Of a stretch of 64,000 nt of DNA, positions 39,001 through 48,768 are shown piece after piece. A model generated the notes under the pieces. It worked only from the letters and a program-made list of their open reading frames with translations, was not told the DNA's origin and ran no database searches. The DNA is from Stenotrophomonas mori (GTDB lineage Bacteria > Pseudomonadota > Gammaproteobacteria > Xanthomonadales > Xanthomonadaceae). The stretch lies in contig NZ_JAIKTS010000001.1 of assembly GCF_023556335.1 (NCBI RefSeq), positions 868,001 to 932,000 on the forward strand. Direction: 5' to 3'. The position numbers and the translations under genes are program-made. Numbering within the stretch: the first letter of the stretch is position 1; each line of letters begins with the position of its first letter.

Positions 39001-39903
39001 ATGCTTGAGCGCCACCACCTGGCCATCCTCCGCGAAGTCGAGCGGCAGGGTTCGCTGACCGCGGCCGCCGACGTGCTGTGCCTGACCCAGTCGGCACTCA
39101 GCCACGCCATGCGCAAGCTGGAGCAGCAGCTCGGTACCGAGATCTGGCTGCGCCAGGGACGCTCGCTGCAGTTCACCCAGGCCGGCGAGTACCTGCTGGC
39201 GGTGGCCAACCGCCTGTTGCCGCAGCTGGAAATGGCCGAGGAACGGATGCGCCAGTTCGCCGCCGGCGAGCGCGGCACCCTGCGCATCGGCATGGAGTGC
39301 CATCCCTGCTACCAATGGTTGTTGAAGATCGTCTCGCCCTACCTGGACGCCTGGCCGAGCGTGGACGTGGACGTGAAGCAGAAGTTCCAGTTCGGCGGCA
39401 TCGGCGCCCTGTTCGGGCACGAGATCGACCTGCTGGTGACGCCGGACCCGCTGTACCGGCCCGGCCTGCACTACGAACCGGTGTTCGACTACGAACAGGT
39501 GCTGGTGGTGGGTACCGGCCACCGGCTGGCAGGACAGCGCTCGGTACGCCCGCAGCAGCTGCTCGACGAAGTACTGATCACCTATCCGGTGGCGGTCGAC
39601 CGCCTGGACGTCTACAGCCAGTTCCTGCAGCCGGCGGGCATCCTGCCGCGCAAGCACAAGACCATCGAGACCACCGACATCATGATGCAGATGGTCGCCA
39701 GCCATCGTGGGGTGGCCGCCCTGCCGCGCTGGCTGGCCGAGGAATACGCGGCGAAGATGGCGATCGTGCCGTTGCGGCTGGGGCAGGCCGGCATCGCCAA
39801 GCAGATCCACCTGGGCGTACGCGAGGTGGACCTGGCCACCGACTACGTGCAGGCCTTCATCGCGCTTGCGCGCGGCGGCACCGGCGCCCAGGCGCCGTCC
39901 TGA
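39001..39903 (+). CDS. metR: LysR family regulator, MetR-like
   Basis: A 300-aa LysR-type regulator. The winged helix-turn-helix is at residues 1-60 (GSLTAAADVLCLTQSALSHAMRKLEQQLG), and the co-inducer domain begins with TLRIGMECHPCYQWL, a MetR hallmark. MetR activates methionine-synthesis genes with homocysteine as co-inducer, binding TGAA-N5-TTCA. It is followed by a promoter and a cobalamin riboswitch in the same direction, as in metR-metE loci, but metE is missing. A perfect MetR box lies 16 kb away upstream of the methionine synthase operon. Confidence 0.88.
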   Translation: MLERHHLAILREVERQGSLTAAADVLCLTQSALSHAMRKLEQQLGTEIWLRQGRSLQFTQAGEYLLAVANRLLPQLEMAEERMRQFAAGERGTLRIGMECHPCYQWLLKIVSPYLDAWPSVDVDVKQKFQFGGIGALFGHEIDLLVTPDPLYRPGLHYEPVFDYEQVLVVGTGHRLAGQRSVRPQQLLDEVLITYPVAVDRLDVYSQFLQPAGILPRKHKTIETTDIMMQMVASHRGVAALPRWLAEEYAAKMAIVPLRLGQAGIAKQIHLGVREVDLATDYVQAFIALARGGTGAQAPS

Positions 39904-39942
39904 CGCCTCGCGGCGGCCATGGACGCCATGGCGCGATGCAGC

Positions 39943-39972
39943 TTGATTTCAATTGTTACCAAATTCTAGACT
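39943..39972 (+). promoter_or_regulatory. sigma70 promoter of the riboswitch transcript
   Basis: TTGATT (39943-39948), 18 bp, TAGACT (39967-39972). The predicted start lies at about 39979, just before the first base pair of the riboswitch P1 helix. The AT-rich block stands out from its surroundings. Confidence 0.6.
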
Positions 39973-39980
39973 CGGCCCAT

Positions 39981-40156
39981 CACAGGTGTCCTGCCGTCCT
40001 CCCGGTCGCAGGGCGAAACGGGAAGCCGGTCCGACGCCGGCGCTGCCCCCCGCAACGGTAGGCGAGACACGTCCGAGGCAAGACCGCCGCGCGCAGCGCG
40101 GGAAGGATCCGGATGGATGCATGCGCATCGCTCGCGAGCCCGGAGACCGGCCTGTG
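39981..40156 (+). promoter_or_regulatory. cobalamin (adenosylcobalamin-type) riboswitch
   Basis: The conserved core is unmistakable: GGGAAGCCGGT, then GACGCCGGCGCTGCC, the CCCCGCAACGGTA box, and the closing CCGGAGACCGGCCTG. P1 forms between CACAGG (39981-39986) and CCTGTG (40151-40156). Such elements shut down downstream genes when B12 is plentiful. A 6-bp hairpin (40160-40175) and a leader to 40295 follow, probably the expression platform. The next gene is mmsA, an unexpected target. Confidence 0.93.
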
Positions 40157-40295
40157 CGGGATGCCCCCGGGCATCCGTCTCGGGCGTTGCGGTGGGCGAC
40201 TCGGCGAGCTGATGGAGCCGCCGTGCGCGCTTCTCGACTTGTCCTGCCATCCATCCCGCCTTCTTCCGCGGGTAAGCGTTACGGAGACAGGACCA

Positions 40296-41819
40296 ATGAT
40301 GGAGACCCAGGGTGTCGCGGCCGATGTCGCGACGGTGAAGCTGCTGATCGACGGCGCGTTCGTAGCGTCGCGCAGCACGCAGTGGCGCGAGGTGGTCGAC
40401 CCGGCGACGCAGCAGGTGCTGGCGCGGGTACCGTTCGCCACCGCCGACGAGGTCGGGGCCGCGGTCGCCGCCGCGCAGCGGGCCTTTGCCGGCTGGCGCA
40501 GGACGCCCATCGGCACCCGCGCGCGCATCTTCCTGAAGTACCAACAGCTGATCCGTGACCACATGGACGAGCTGGCCGCGCTGCTCAGCGCCGAGCAGGG
40601 CAAGACCCTGCCCGATGCCGAGGGCGATGTGTTCCGCGGGCTGGAGGTGGTCGAGCACGCCGCGGCGATCGGCAACCTGCAGCTGGGCGAGCTGGCCAAC
40701 AACGTCGCCAACGGCGTGGACACCTACACGCTGCTGCAGCCGCTGGGCGTCTGCGCCGGCATCACCCCGTTCAACTTCCCGGCGATGATCCCGCTGTGGA
40801 TGTTCCCGATGGCCATCGCCACCGGCAACACCTTCGTGCTCAAGCCGTCCGAGCAGGACCCGATGGTCACCATGCGCCTGGCCGAACTCGCACTGGAGGC
40901 CGGCGTGCCTCCGGGCGTGCTCAATGTCGTCCACGGCGGCGAGGAGGTGGTCAACGCGCTCTGCGACCATCCCGACATCAAGGCCATCTCGTTCGTCGGA
41001 TCGACCCGGGTCGGCACCCACGTCCACCACCGCGCCACGCTGGCCGGCAAGCGCGTGCAGTGCATGATGGGCGCCAAGAACCACGCCGTGGTCCTGCCGG
41101 ACGCCTGCAAGGCGCCGACCCTGGACGCCCTGGTCGGCGCCGCGTTCGGTGCCGCCGGCCAGCGTTGCATGGCCGCCTCCACCCTGGTGCTGGTGGGCGG
41201 CGCGCGGGCGTGGATTCCGGACCTGGTGACGCGCGCGCGGGCACTGAAGGTCGGCGCCGGCCGCGTCGCCGGCACCGATGTCGGCCCGCTCATTTCCCGC
41301 GATGCACGGCTGCGCGTGGAAGGGCTGATCGCTGCCGGCGTGGCGCAGGGCGCGACCCTGGAGCTGGACGGCCGCAACCCGCGGGTCGAGGGCTTCGAGG
41401 CGGGCAACTTCGTAGGGCCGACGATCTTCTCCGGGGTACGGCCCGGCATGCGCATCTACGACGAGGAGATCTTCGGCCCGGTGCTGGTGATCCTGGAGGC
41501 GGACACCCTCGACGAGGCCATCGCCCTGGTCAACGCCAACCCCAACGGCAACGGCACCGCGGTCTTCACCCAGAACGGCGCGGCCGCGCGCCGCTTCCAG
41601 GAAGAGATCGATGTCGGCCAGGTCGGGATCAACCTGCCGATCCCGGTGCCGGTGCCGCTGTTCTCCTTCACCGGGTCGCGCGCGTCCAAGCTCGGCGACC
41701 TGGGGCCATACGGCAAGCAGGTGGTGCTGTTCTACACCCAGACCAAGACCGTGACCGCCCGCTGGTTCGACGACGACGATGCCGGCCACGGCGTCAACAC
41801 CACCATCAGCCTGAAATGA
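40296..41819 (+). CDS. mmsA: CoA-acylating methylmalonate-semialdehyde dehydrogenase
   Basis: A 507-aa aldehyde dehydrogenase that converts methylmalonate semialdehyde to propionyl-CoA and CO2, the last step of valine breakdown. Family motifs are [30 protein letters not shown] and the catalytic cysteine in [10 protein letters not shown]. The start is MMETQGVA, with GGAG about 9 nt upstream; the second ATG is also possible. It heads a five-gene valine operon and lies directly behind the cobalamin riboswitch leader. Confidence 0.94.
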   Translation: MMETQGVAADVATVKLLIDGAFVASRSTQWREVVDPATQQVLARVPFATADEVGAAVAAAQRAFAGWRRTPIGTRARIFLKYQQLIRDHMDELAALLSAEQGKTLPDAEGDVFRGLEVVEHAAAIGNLQLGELANNVANGVDTYTLLQPLGVCAGITPFNFPAMIPLWMFPMAIATGNTFVLKPSEQDPMVTMRLAELALEAGVPPGVLNVVHGGEEVVNALCDHPDIKAISFVGSTRVGTHVHHRATLAGKRVQCMMGAKNHAVVLPDACKAPTLDALVGAAFGAAGQRCMAASTLVLVGGARAWIPDLVTRARALKVGAGRVAGTDVGPLISRDARLRVEGLIAAGVAQGATLELDGRNPRVEGFEAGNFVGPTIFSGVRPGMRIYDEEIFGPVLVILEADTLDEAIALVNANPNGNGTAVFTQNGAAARRFQEEIDVGQVGINLPIPVPVPLFSFTGSRASKLGDLGPYGKQVVLFYTQTKTVTARWFDDDDAGHGVNTTISLK

Positions 41820-41833
41820 ACGGAGGGCAGGGC

Positions 41834-43012
41834 ATGGCCAATCTCGTGGACCCCGGCGTGGGCGCCGCCCTGAGCGAGGAGCAGGCCGCCTATCGCGAGG
41901 CTGCCCGCGGCTTCGCGCATGCCGAGCTGGCGCCGCATGCCGCGCACTGGGATGCCCACAAGATCTTCCCGCGGCAGGCCATCGCCAAGGCCGGCGAGCT
42001 GGGATTCTGCGGCCTGTACGTGGACACCGATGCCGGGGGCAGCGGCCTGTCGCGGCTGGAGGCGGCCATCGTGTTCGAGGAGCTGGCGGTGGTCGATCCT
42101 TCCACCGCGGCCTTCATCAGCATCCACAACATGGCCACCTGGATGGTGGCGCGCCACGCTCGCCCCGCGCTGCATGCCCACTGGGCGGCGGCGCTGGCCA
42201 GCGGCGCGAAGCTGGCCTCGTACTGCCTGACCGAACCCGGCGCCGGCTCCGACGCAGGCTCGCTCGCCACCCACGCCGTGCGCGACGGCGACGGTTACCG
42301 GATCAGCGGCAGCAAGGCCTTCATCTCCGGGGCCGGCGACACCGACCTGCTGGTGGTGATGGCACGCACCGGCGACGCCGGCCCACGCGGCATCAGCGCC
42401 TTCGCCGTACCGGCCGACAGCACGGGGATCAGCTATGGACGCAACGAGGAGAAGCTCGGCTGGAACAGCCAGTCCACCCGCGGCATCAGTTTCGACAACG
42501 TGCAGGTGCCCGAGTCCCACCTGCTGGGGACCGAAGGCGAGGGCTTCCGCATCGCCATGAAGGGGCTGGACGGCGGCCGCGTCAACATCGCCGCCTGCTC
42601 GGTGGGAGCCGGGCAGGGCGCACTCGACGCCGCCCGCCGCTACCTGGGCGAGCGCCGCCAGTTCGGGCGGCCGCTGGCGGAGTTCCAGGCCCTGCAGTTC
42701 AAGCTGGCCGACATGGCCACGCAACTGGTCGCCGCCCGACAGATGGTGCACACCGCCGCGCGCAAGCTGGATGCCGGCAGTGCCGATGCCACGCCCTGGT
42801 GCGCGATGGCCAAGCGCTTCGCCACCGATACCGGGTTCGCGGTCTGCGACGACGCACTGCAGCTGCACGGCGGCTATGGTTACACCCGCGAGTACCCCAT
42901 CGAGCGTCTGCTGCGCGACTGCCGCGTGCACCGGATCCTGGAAGGCACCAACGAGATCATGCGCGTCATCGTCGCGCGCCACCTGCTCACCACTGAAGAG
43001 GAACTGCGATGA
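41834..43012 (+). CDS. acyl-CoA dehydrogenase, probably isobutyryl-CoA dehydrogenase
   Basis: A 392-aa flavoprotein. The typical acyl-CoA dehydrogenase blocks are present: CLTEPGAGSDAGSL, the GYRISGSKAFISGAG substrate/FAD region, and the C-terminal LQLHGGYGYTREYPIERLLRDCRV and ILEGTNEI with the catalytic glutamate. Context in the valine operon points to isobutyryl-CoA as substrate. The ATG at 41834 has a GGAGGG site six nt upstream, so it is favoured over an ATG overlapping the mmsA stop. Confidence 0.92.
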   Translation: MANLVDPGVGAALSEEQAAYREAARGFAHAELAPHAAHWDAHKIFPRQAIAKAGELGFCGLYVDTDAGGSGLSRLEAAIVFEELAVVDPSTAAFISIHNMATWMVARHARPALHAHWAAALASGAKLASYCLTEPGAGSDAGSLATHAVRDGDGYRISGSKAFISGAGDTDLLVVMARTGDAGPRGISAFAVPADSTGISYGRNEEKLGWNSQSTRGISFDNVQVPESHLLGTEGEGFRIAMKGLDGGRVNIAACSVGAGQGALDAARRYLGERRQFGRPLAEFQALQFKLADMATQLVAARQMVHTAARKLDAGSADATPWCAMAKRFATDTGFAVCDDALQLHGGYGYTREYPIERLLRDCRVHRILEGTNEIMRVIVARHLLTTEEELR

Positions 43013-43806
43013 GCGACTACCGTGCACGGGCCTGGCCCGGACTGACGCTGGAGATCGACGGCACCACCGCCCTCGTCACCCTGGACAACCCGCCGGCCAA
43101 CACCTGGACCGTACGCAGCCTGGCCGCCTTGCGCGACCTGGTGGGCGCGCTCAACGGCGACCGCGGCATCTATGCGCTGGTCATCACCGGGCAAGGCGGC
43201 AAGTTCTTCTCGGCGGGCGCCGACCTCAAGCAGTTCGCCGACGGCGACAAGGCCCTGGCGCGCGAAGCCGCGCGCCGCTTCGGCGAGGCCTTCGAGGCCT
43301 TGAGCCGGTTCCGCGGCGTATCGATCGCCGCGATCAACGGCTATGCCATGGGCGGCGGCCTGGAATGCGCGCTGGCCTGCGACCTGCGCATCGCCGAGAC
43401 CCAGGCCACGCTGGCGCTGCCGGAGGCCAGTGTCGGCCTGCTGCCCTGCGCGGGCGGCACCCAGAACCTGCCACGGCTGGTCGGCGAAGGCTGGGCCAAG
43501 CGGATGATCCTGCTCGGCGAGCGCGTCGATGCGCAGACCGCGGCCCGCATCGGCCTGGTGGAGGCGGTGGTCGCCACCGGCACGGCACGCGAGGAGGCCC
43601 TGGCCTGGGCCCGCCAGGCCGCGCGCCAGAGCCCGACCAGCGTCGCCGCCTGCAAGCGCCTGGTACAGGCGACGCGCACCGGGAGCCACGACAGCGCGCT
43701 GGTCGCCGAACGCGAATGCTTCGTGGACCTGTTCGACAGCGCCGACCAGGCCGAAGGCGTCGCCGCGTTCCTGGAAAAGCGCCCTCCGCAGTGGACCAAC
43801 GCATGA
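43009..43806 (+). CDS. enoyl-CoA hydratase, probably methacrylyl-CoA hydratase
   Basis: A 265-aa crotonase-fold enzyme. The oxyanion-hole segments are KFFSAGADLKQF and NGYAMGGGLECALACDLRIA. Both catalytic acids are plausible around ALPEASVGLLPCAGGTQNLPRLVG. It should hydrate methacrylyl-CoA to 3-hydroxyisobutyryl-CoA in the valine path. It overlaps its neighbours on both sides by 4 bp (ATGA). Confidence 0.91.
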   Translation: MSDYRARAWPGLTLEIDGTTALVTLDNPPANTWTVRSLAALRDLVGALNGDRGIYALVITGQGGKFFSAGADLKQFADGDKALAREAARRFGEAFEALSRFRGVSIAAINGYAMGGGLECALACDLRIAETQATLALPEASVGLLPCAGGTQNLPRLVGEGWAKRMILLGERVDAQTAARIGLVEAVVATGTAREEALAWARQAARQSPTSVAACKRLVQATRTGSHDSALVAERECFVDLFDSADQAEGVAAFLEKRPPQWTNA

Positions 43807-44951
43807 GGACCGACGCTCCAGTGCTGTTCGAGGAGCGCCTGGCTGCCGGCGGCACCCGGATCGGCATCGCGACGCTGAACGCGCCGGCGACCCTCAATGG
43901 CCTGTCGCTGGAGATGGCGCGCCTGCTGGATGCGCAGTTCATTCAATGGGCCGACGACGACGGGGTCGGGCTGGTGGTCCTGCAGGGTGCAGGCGACAAG
44001 GCGTTCTGCGCCGGCGGCGACCTGCATGGCCTCTACCGCGGCATGAGCGCGCACCGGCAGCAGGGCCGCGAGCCTGCGGCAGTGATCGCCGACCCGCGCG
44101 GCAATCCGCACGCGGAAGCCTTCTTCGAGACCGAGTACCGGCTCGACCACCGCATCCACACCTATGCCAAACCGATCCTCTGCTGGGGCCATGGCATCGT
44201 CATGGGCGGCGGCATCGGGCTGATGTCCGGCGCCAGCCACCGCGTGGTCGGCGAGCGCTCCAGGCTGGCCTTCCCGGAAATCAGCATCGGGCTGTTCCCG
44301 GACGTCGGCGGCAGCTGGCTGCTGCAGCGGGTACCGGACCGTGCCGGCCTGTTCCTGGCGCTCACCGGCGCTCCGCTGAACGCCGGCGATGCGCTCCATG
44401 CCGGGCTGGCCGACCTGCTGCTGCCGGATGCCTGCCGCGGCGAGGTGTTCGATGCCCTGCTTGCCGAGGACTGGAGCGGCCCGGAGGCGCATGCCCGCCT
44501 GGATGGCCTGCTCGCCGGTTTCGCGCAGCCCGCTCCGCCGGGACCGCTGCAGCACCACGCCGGTGCGATCGCCGCGGCCTGCGCGCATGACACGCTGGAG
44601 GCCAATGTGGCGGCGATCGCCGCGCTGCAGACCGGCGACGCCTGGCTCGGCAAGGCCCAGGCCACCCTGGCCGCGGGGGCGCCCGGCTCGGCCCGGCTCG
44701 GCTACGAACTGCAGCGGCAGGCGGCGACACTGCCGCTGGCCGAGGTGTTCCGCCTGGAATACACGGTCGCCCTGCATTGCGCGGCGCATGGCGACTTCGC
44801 CGAGGGCATCCGCGCCCTGCTGGTCGACAAGGACCGCACCCCGCACTGGCAACCGGCGACGCTGGCCGCGGCCACCGCCGACTGGGCCCGGGCGTTCTTC
44901 CACGCTCCCTGGCAAGCCAGCGCCCATCCCCTGGCCGATCTCGGCCGCTGA
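43803..44951 (+). CDS. 3-hydroxyisobutyryl-CoA hydrolase (crotonase family)
   Basis: A 382-aa enoyl-CoA hydratase/isomerase-family protein of the longer HIBCH type. It has KAFCAGGDLHGLY, the GIVMGGGIGLM oxyanion hole and the hydrolase signature FPEISIGLFPDVGGSWLLQR with the catalytic glutamate. A C-terminal extension (about residues 240-380) closes the active site. It releases 3-hydroxyisobutyrate for MmsB. The start lies in an ATGA overlap with the hydratase gene. Confidence 0.92.
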   Translation: MRTDAPVLFEERLAAGGTRIGIATLNAPATLNGLSLEMARLLDAQFIQWADDDGVGLVVLQGAGDKAFCAGGDLHGLYRGMSAHRQQGREPAAVIADPRGNPHAEAFFETEYRLDHRIHTYAKPILCWGHGIVMGGGIGLMSGASHRVVGERSRLAFPEISIGLFPDVGGSWLLQRVPDRAGLFLALTGAPLNAGDALHAGLADLLLPDACRGEVFDALLAEDWSGPEAHARLDGLLAGFAQPAPPGPLQHHAGAIAAACAHDTLEANVAAIAALQTGDAWLGKAQATLAAGAPGSARLGYELQRQAATLPLAEVFRLEYTVALHCAAHGDFAEGIRALLVDKDRTPHWQPATLAAATADWARAFFHAPWQASAHPLADLGR

Positions 44952-44964
44952 CGGAAACCACCGC

Positions 44965-45855
44965 ATGTCCCGCATCGCCTTCATCGGACTTGGCAACATG
45001 GGCGCGCCGATGGCCGCCAACCTGCTGCAGCACGGCCACACCCTGCAGGTCTTCGACCTCTCCACGGACGCCATCGCCACCGCGGTGGCCGCCGGCGCCA
45101 CCGCGACCGGCAGCGCCGCCGCGGCAGTGGTCGGGGCCGAGATCGTGATCTCCATGCTGCCGGCCAGCCGCCACGTCGAGCAGCTGTACCTGGGCGAGGA
45201 GGGCCTGTTGCCGCGGATCGCCGACGGAGCCCTGGTCATCGACTGCAGCACCATCGCCCCGGATTCGGCACGCCGGGTCGCCGCGGCCGCCGACGCGCGC
45301 GGGCTGGCGATGATCGATGCGCCGGTGTCGGGCGGCACCGCCGGCGCCGCCGCGGGCACGCTGACCTTCATCGTCGGCGGCGCGGACGATGCCCTGGAGC
45401 GTGCCCGGCCGGTCCTGGCCGCCATGGGCCGCAACATCTTCCACATGGGACAGGCCGGTGCCGGGCAGGTCGCCAAGCTGTGCAACAACATGGCCCTGGG
45501 CGTGATCATGGCCGCCACCGCCGAAGCCATCGCGCTGGGCGTCGCGCAGGGCTTGGACGCCGGCGCGCTATCGCGCATGATGGCGGTCAGCACCGGCCGC
45601 AGCTGGGCCACGGAAGTCTGCAACCCCTGGCCCGGCGTGCTGGAGAACGCCCCCGCCGCGCGCGGCTACCAGGGCGGCTTCGGCAACGACCTGATGCTCA
45701 AGGACCTGGGCCTGGCCGCCGAAGCGGCCGTCGCCGCCGGCACCCCGGTGCCGCTGGGCGAGCTGGCCCGCAACCTCTATGCCATGAACAGCCAGCTGGG
45801 CAATGGCGGACTGGATTTTTCGAGTGTGGTGAAACTGGTGTCCAAACACGCATGA
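44965..45855 (+). CDS. mmsB: 3-hydroxyisobutyrate dehydrogenase
   Basis: A 296-aa NAD-dependent dehydrogenase that makes methylmalonate semialdehyde, the substrate of MmsA. The N-terminal Rossmann motif [15 protein letters not shown], the [16 protein letters not shown] substrate site and the catalytic lysine in [12 protein letters not shown] are intact. The start MSRIAFIG lies 13 nt after the preceding stop. Its own stop overlaps the queH start (ATGA), tying a tRNA-modification gene to the operon. Confidence 0.94.
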   Translation: MSRIAFIGLGNMGAPMAANLLQHGHTLQVFDLSTDAIATAVAAGATATGSAAAAVVGAEIVISMLPASRHVEQLYLGEEGLLPRIADGALVIDCSTIAPDSARRVAAAADARGLAMIDAPVSGGTAGAAAGTLTFIVGGADDALERARPVLAAMGRNIFHMGQAGAGQVAKLCNNMALGVIMAATAEAIALGVAQGLDAGALSRMMAVSTGRSWATEVCNPWPGVLENAPAARGYQGGFGNDLMLKDLGLAAEAAVAAGTPVPLGELARNLYAMNSQLGNGGLDFSSVVKLVSKHA

Positions 45856-46523
45856 ACGGTACCCGTGAAAAACTGACGCTTCCCGACGGTGGCAGCCGAC
45901 TGCTGCTGCATTCGTGCTGCGCGCCCTGTTCCGGCGAGCTGATGGAAGCCTTCGTGGAGTCGGGGATCGACTACACGATCTTCTTCTACAACCCCAACAT
46001 CCATCCGTTGAAGGAATACGAGCTGCGCAAGCAGGAGAACATCCGCTTCGCGCAGAAGCACGGCGTCGCCTTCATCGACGCCGACTATGACACCGACAAC
46101 TGGTTCGCGCGTGCCAAGGGCATGGAGAACGAGCCCGAGCGCGGGATCCGCTGCACGATGTGCTTCGACATGCGCTTCGAGCGCACCGCGCTGTACGCGC
46201 ACGAGCACGGTTTCCCGGTGATGACCAGCTCGCTGGGCATCTCCCGCTGGAAGAACATGGCCCAGATCAACGATTGCGGGCACCGTGCCGCCGCGCCCTA
46301 TGGCGGCCTGAGCTACTGGGACTACAACTGGCGCAAGGGCGGCGGAAGCTCGCGGATGATCGAGATCAGCAAGCGCGAGAACTTCTACCAGCAGGAGTAC
46401 TGCGGCTGCGTCTACTCGCTGCGCGACAGCAACCGCCATCGCCGCGACCAGGGCCGCGACAAGATCCGTTTCGGCGAAAAGTTCTACGGCGTCGACGACA
46501 CGCCCGGGAGCGCGCAGGAATAG
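45852..46523 (+). CDS. queH: epoxyqueuosine reductase QueH
   Basis: A 223-aa DUF208 protein that performs the last step of queuosine synthesis in tRNA, replacing QueG in many bacteria. The iron-sulfur and metal-binding cysteines are present: C22/C23/C26 (HSCCAPCSG), C101/C104 (RCTMCFDMR) and C184/C186 (YCGCVYS). The family [10 protein letters not shown] motif is also present. It is co-translated with mmsB by a 4-bp overlap, with no metabolic link obvious. It is convergent with the next gene over 43 bp that can form GC-rich hairpins. Confidence 0.93.
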   Translation: MNGTREKLTLPDGGSRLLLHSCCAPCSGELMEAFVESGIDYTIFFYNPNIHPLKEYELRKQENIRFAQKHGVAFIDADYDTDNWFARAKGMENEPERGIRCTMCFDMRFERTALYAHEHGFPVMTSSLGISRWKNMAQINDCGHRAAAPYGGLSYWDYNWRKGGGSSRMIEISKRENFYQQEYCGCVYSLRDSNRHRRDQGRDKIRFGEKFYGVDDTPGSAQE

Positions 46524-46566
46524 GCCTGCGCCGGCCCGCGTGCGCCGGCCGGACGGCGCCACGCAG

Positions 46567-48768
46567 CTACTGGCGTGCGCCGTCCGCGGCCGGCGGCGGC
46601 GCGACACCGTCCAGCAGCGGCGGACGCGACTGGAACCACTCGCGGGCCTTGAGCAGATGCCAGTGGCGCTGCGTGCCGTCCAGCTCGACCGCGGCCCCGA
46701 GCACGCCCCAGCGCAGGTACAGGTCGCCACGCTTGTGCTGCTTCAACAGCTCCAGGCGGGCCTTCAGCGAAAGCCGGGCGTTCTCCGCCTCCAGCCCCTC
46801 CAGCAGCAGGTGGCCCGGCTGCCAGCGCAGTGCCGTGGTGGCCTCCACACGGCCGGAGTCGAGCAGGGAGAGTGCCCAGCGCGGATAGTCGCCCTGTGCG
46901 GCGAACACCGCCAGCAACGGCCCCGCATCGCTCAATCCCAGCGTCGCGCGGGCATCGACCCGGAACGGCGACTGCGCGTCGATCCGGCCGCGGTCAAGGC
47001 TGAGGCGCCCCTGCCAGGGCGCCTTGCGCCGCTGGCCATCGACCTGCACGTCGCGCAGTTCCAGCGTCGTTCCCGACAGGTCGAAGTGACGCTGGCTGAA
47101 ATCTCCCCGGCGCAGGGTGGCATCCACCCGAGCCGTTCCTGCCAAGTCCAGCCCGGCCACCCGCACACGGGCGCCATGGCCGCGCAGCTGCATCCGACCA
47201 TGGCCGACGCGGCCATCGGTGTTCAGGACCACGTCGCCGCTGAGAACGCCACGGCCGCCCAACAGGCGGACGGCCGTACCGCCGAGATAGCCGTCGTAGG
47301 CCGCCAGGTCGGGGATGGCCGCATCGGCGAAGCGCAGCTGCGCACGCACGCCCTTGCGCAGTTCCTGCAGGCGGCCGTCGCCGGTGAGCAGCAGCGACAG
47401 GTCCCGCCCGTCGAACAGCAGCGCACGCTGTGCGCCGCTGGCGCGCGCCTCGAAGCGGGGCAGCTGCACCGCCAGCCGCACATGCGCCGGCGTTCCTTCC
47501 TCGATCCGGCCATGCGCGCTGGCGGTCCCGGCCATGCGCACGCCGGCGACCTCGGCGACGGCTTCGGCGGCGGGAATGTCCACGGTGCTGCCCGGTGCCA
47601 GCGCGCCCTCGTGCAGCCGCAGGTCCGCCTGCAGCAGGCCGCCACTGTTCAACTGCAGCCATGGGCGGCGCACGAACAGCGCCGGAATCCAGTCCAGCGA
47701 CGCCAGCTGCCATTCGCCACGGACCGTGCCGGAGAGCCGCGGCAACAGCGCGCCGGGATCCTGGAAGGGAAGGGTGCGGCCGGCCACCTGCAGGTCCGCC
47801 TCAAGCCGGGCCTTGCGGTCATCGCGTGGGGGCAGCCGCGCCTGCACCGTGAGCCCGTCCTGCCCGGCATCCAGCCGCAGCGCCAGCCAGGCCGGACCGT
47901 CGTCATCCGCATCCAGCTGCAGGGGCAGCCGCCATGCCACGCGACTGCCCGGCTGCACTGCACCGCGGTCCAGCACCGCCGATACCTGCAGCTGCCCGGG
48001 GATGCGCGCATCGCCGATGCCGGGCGGTGCGCCATCGCCGGCCAGCCGCAGTCCACCGCTGCGCGCGGCGACCTCCAGCTCCGCGTGCAGCAGCCCCAGT
48101 TTGGCCAGCCCCGGCGCCTGCTCGCGGTAATGCCGCGGATAGTGCGCGCGGGCGGTCAACGCCATGTCGTGCAGCACCTCGCGCCCCTGGTAGGTCACGG
48201 CGGCCGCGGAGAACCCCATCCGCGACTCGAACAGCTCCGACGGGCCGCCACGCAGCTGTTTGAGGAACCCGACCTCGGCACGTCCCCGCCCCGAGAGCTG
48301 GAGATCGCCGAAGCGGACCTGGCGCAGGCTGTGGCTGCGGATCGCATCGAAGCGCAATGTCCAGCCACGGTCGCCGCGCGGGGGCGGCGGTACCGCCTGC
48401 GCGACCCGCTCGATGTCCGCGACCACGCCGGTCGCCCGTACCTGCGGCACCCTGAGCTCCCGCCGCAACAGCGGCAGCAGCGCCATGCGCGCACTGGCGC
48501 GCTCGGCCCGCAGCACGTAGACGGTGTGGTTGGCGTGTCCGCGCAGGCGCACGTTCCAGGCGGTGACATGCCCTGGCAGCAGGGTGATCGCGGGCCCGGT
48601 GGTCATGACGAACTTGTGCGGCATGCGGTTGGTGGCCCGCGCGAACAGCGGCGTGTTCAGGAAAACGTTGCCAGCCAGCAGGTAGAGACCGTAGACCACG
48701 GCAAGCACGAACAGCACGCTCCGCCCGCGTCGGGGCCTGCTCGGTAGGCGCGTGCGGACATCGTGCAT
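46567..48768 (-). CDS. large AsmA-like inner-membrane-anchored protein
   Basis: A 733-aa protein with one N-terminal membrane helix (about residues 17-37) and a long, beta-rich periplasmic part of repeated short strands. It resembles the AsmA/YhdP/DUF748 group of bridge-like lipid-transport proteins in overall shape; I see no residue signature that fixes the family. It ends in a disordered Pro/Ala tail. The start MHDVRTRL precedes a basic stretch and the helix. It stands alone between queH (convergent) and a tetR gene (divergent). Confidence 0.7.
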   Translation of the reverse strand: MHDVRTRLPSRPRRGRSVLFVLAVVYGLYLLAGNVFLNTPLFARATNRMPHKFVMTTGPAITLLPGHVTAWNVRLRGHANHTVYVLRAERASARMALLPLLRRELRVPQVRATGVVADIERVAQAVPPPPRGDRGWTLRFDAIRSHSLRQVRFGDLQLSGRGRAEVGFLKQLRGGPSELFESRMGFSAAAVTYQGREVLHDMALTARAHYPRHYREQAPGLAKLGLLHAELEVAARSGGLRLAGDGAPPGIGDARIPGQLQVSAVLDRGAVQPGSRVAWRLPLQLDADDDGPAWLALRLDAGQDGLTVQARLPPRDDRKARLEADLQVAGRTLPFQDPGALLPRLSGTVRGEWQLASLDWIPALFVRRPWLQLNSGGLLQADLRLHEGALAPGSTVDIPAAEAVAEVAGVRMAGTASAHGRIEEGTPAHVRLAVQLPRFEARASGAQRALLFDGRDLSLLLTGDGRLQELRKGVRAQLRFADAAIPDLAAYDGYLGGTAVRLLGGRGVLSGDVVLNTDGRVGHGRMQLRGHGARVRVAGLDLAGTARVDATLRRGDFSQRHFDLSGTTLELRDVQVDGQRRKAPWQGRLSLDRGRIDAQSPFRVDARATLGLSDAGPLLAVFAAQGDYPRWALSLLDSGRVEATTALRWQPGHLLLEGLEAENARLSLKARLELLKQHKRGDLYLRWGVLGAAVELDGTQRHWHLLKAREWFQSRPPLLDGVAPPPAADGARQ

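Noticed and set aside
40113-40295. In-frame upstream extension of mmsA
   Set aside because: It would translate the end of the riboswitch and leader; the family N-terminus and a ribosome site support the start at 40296.
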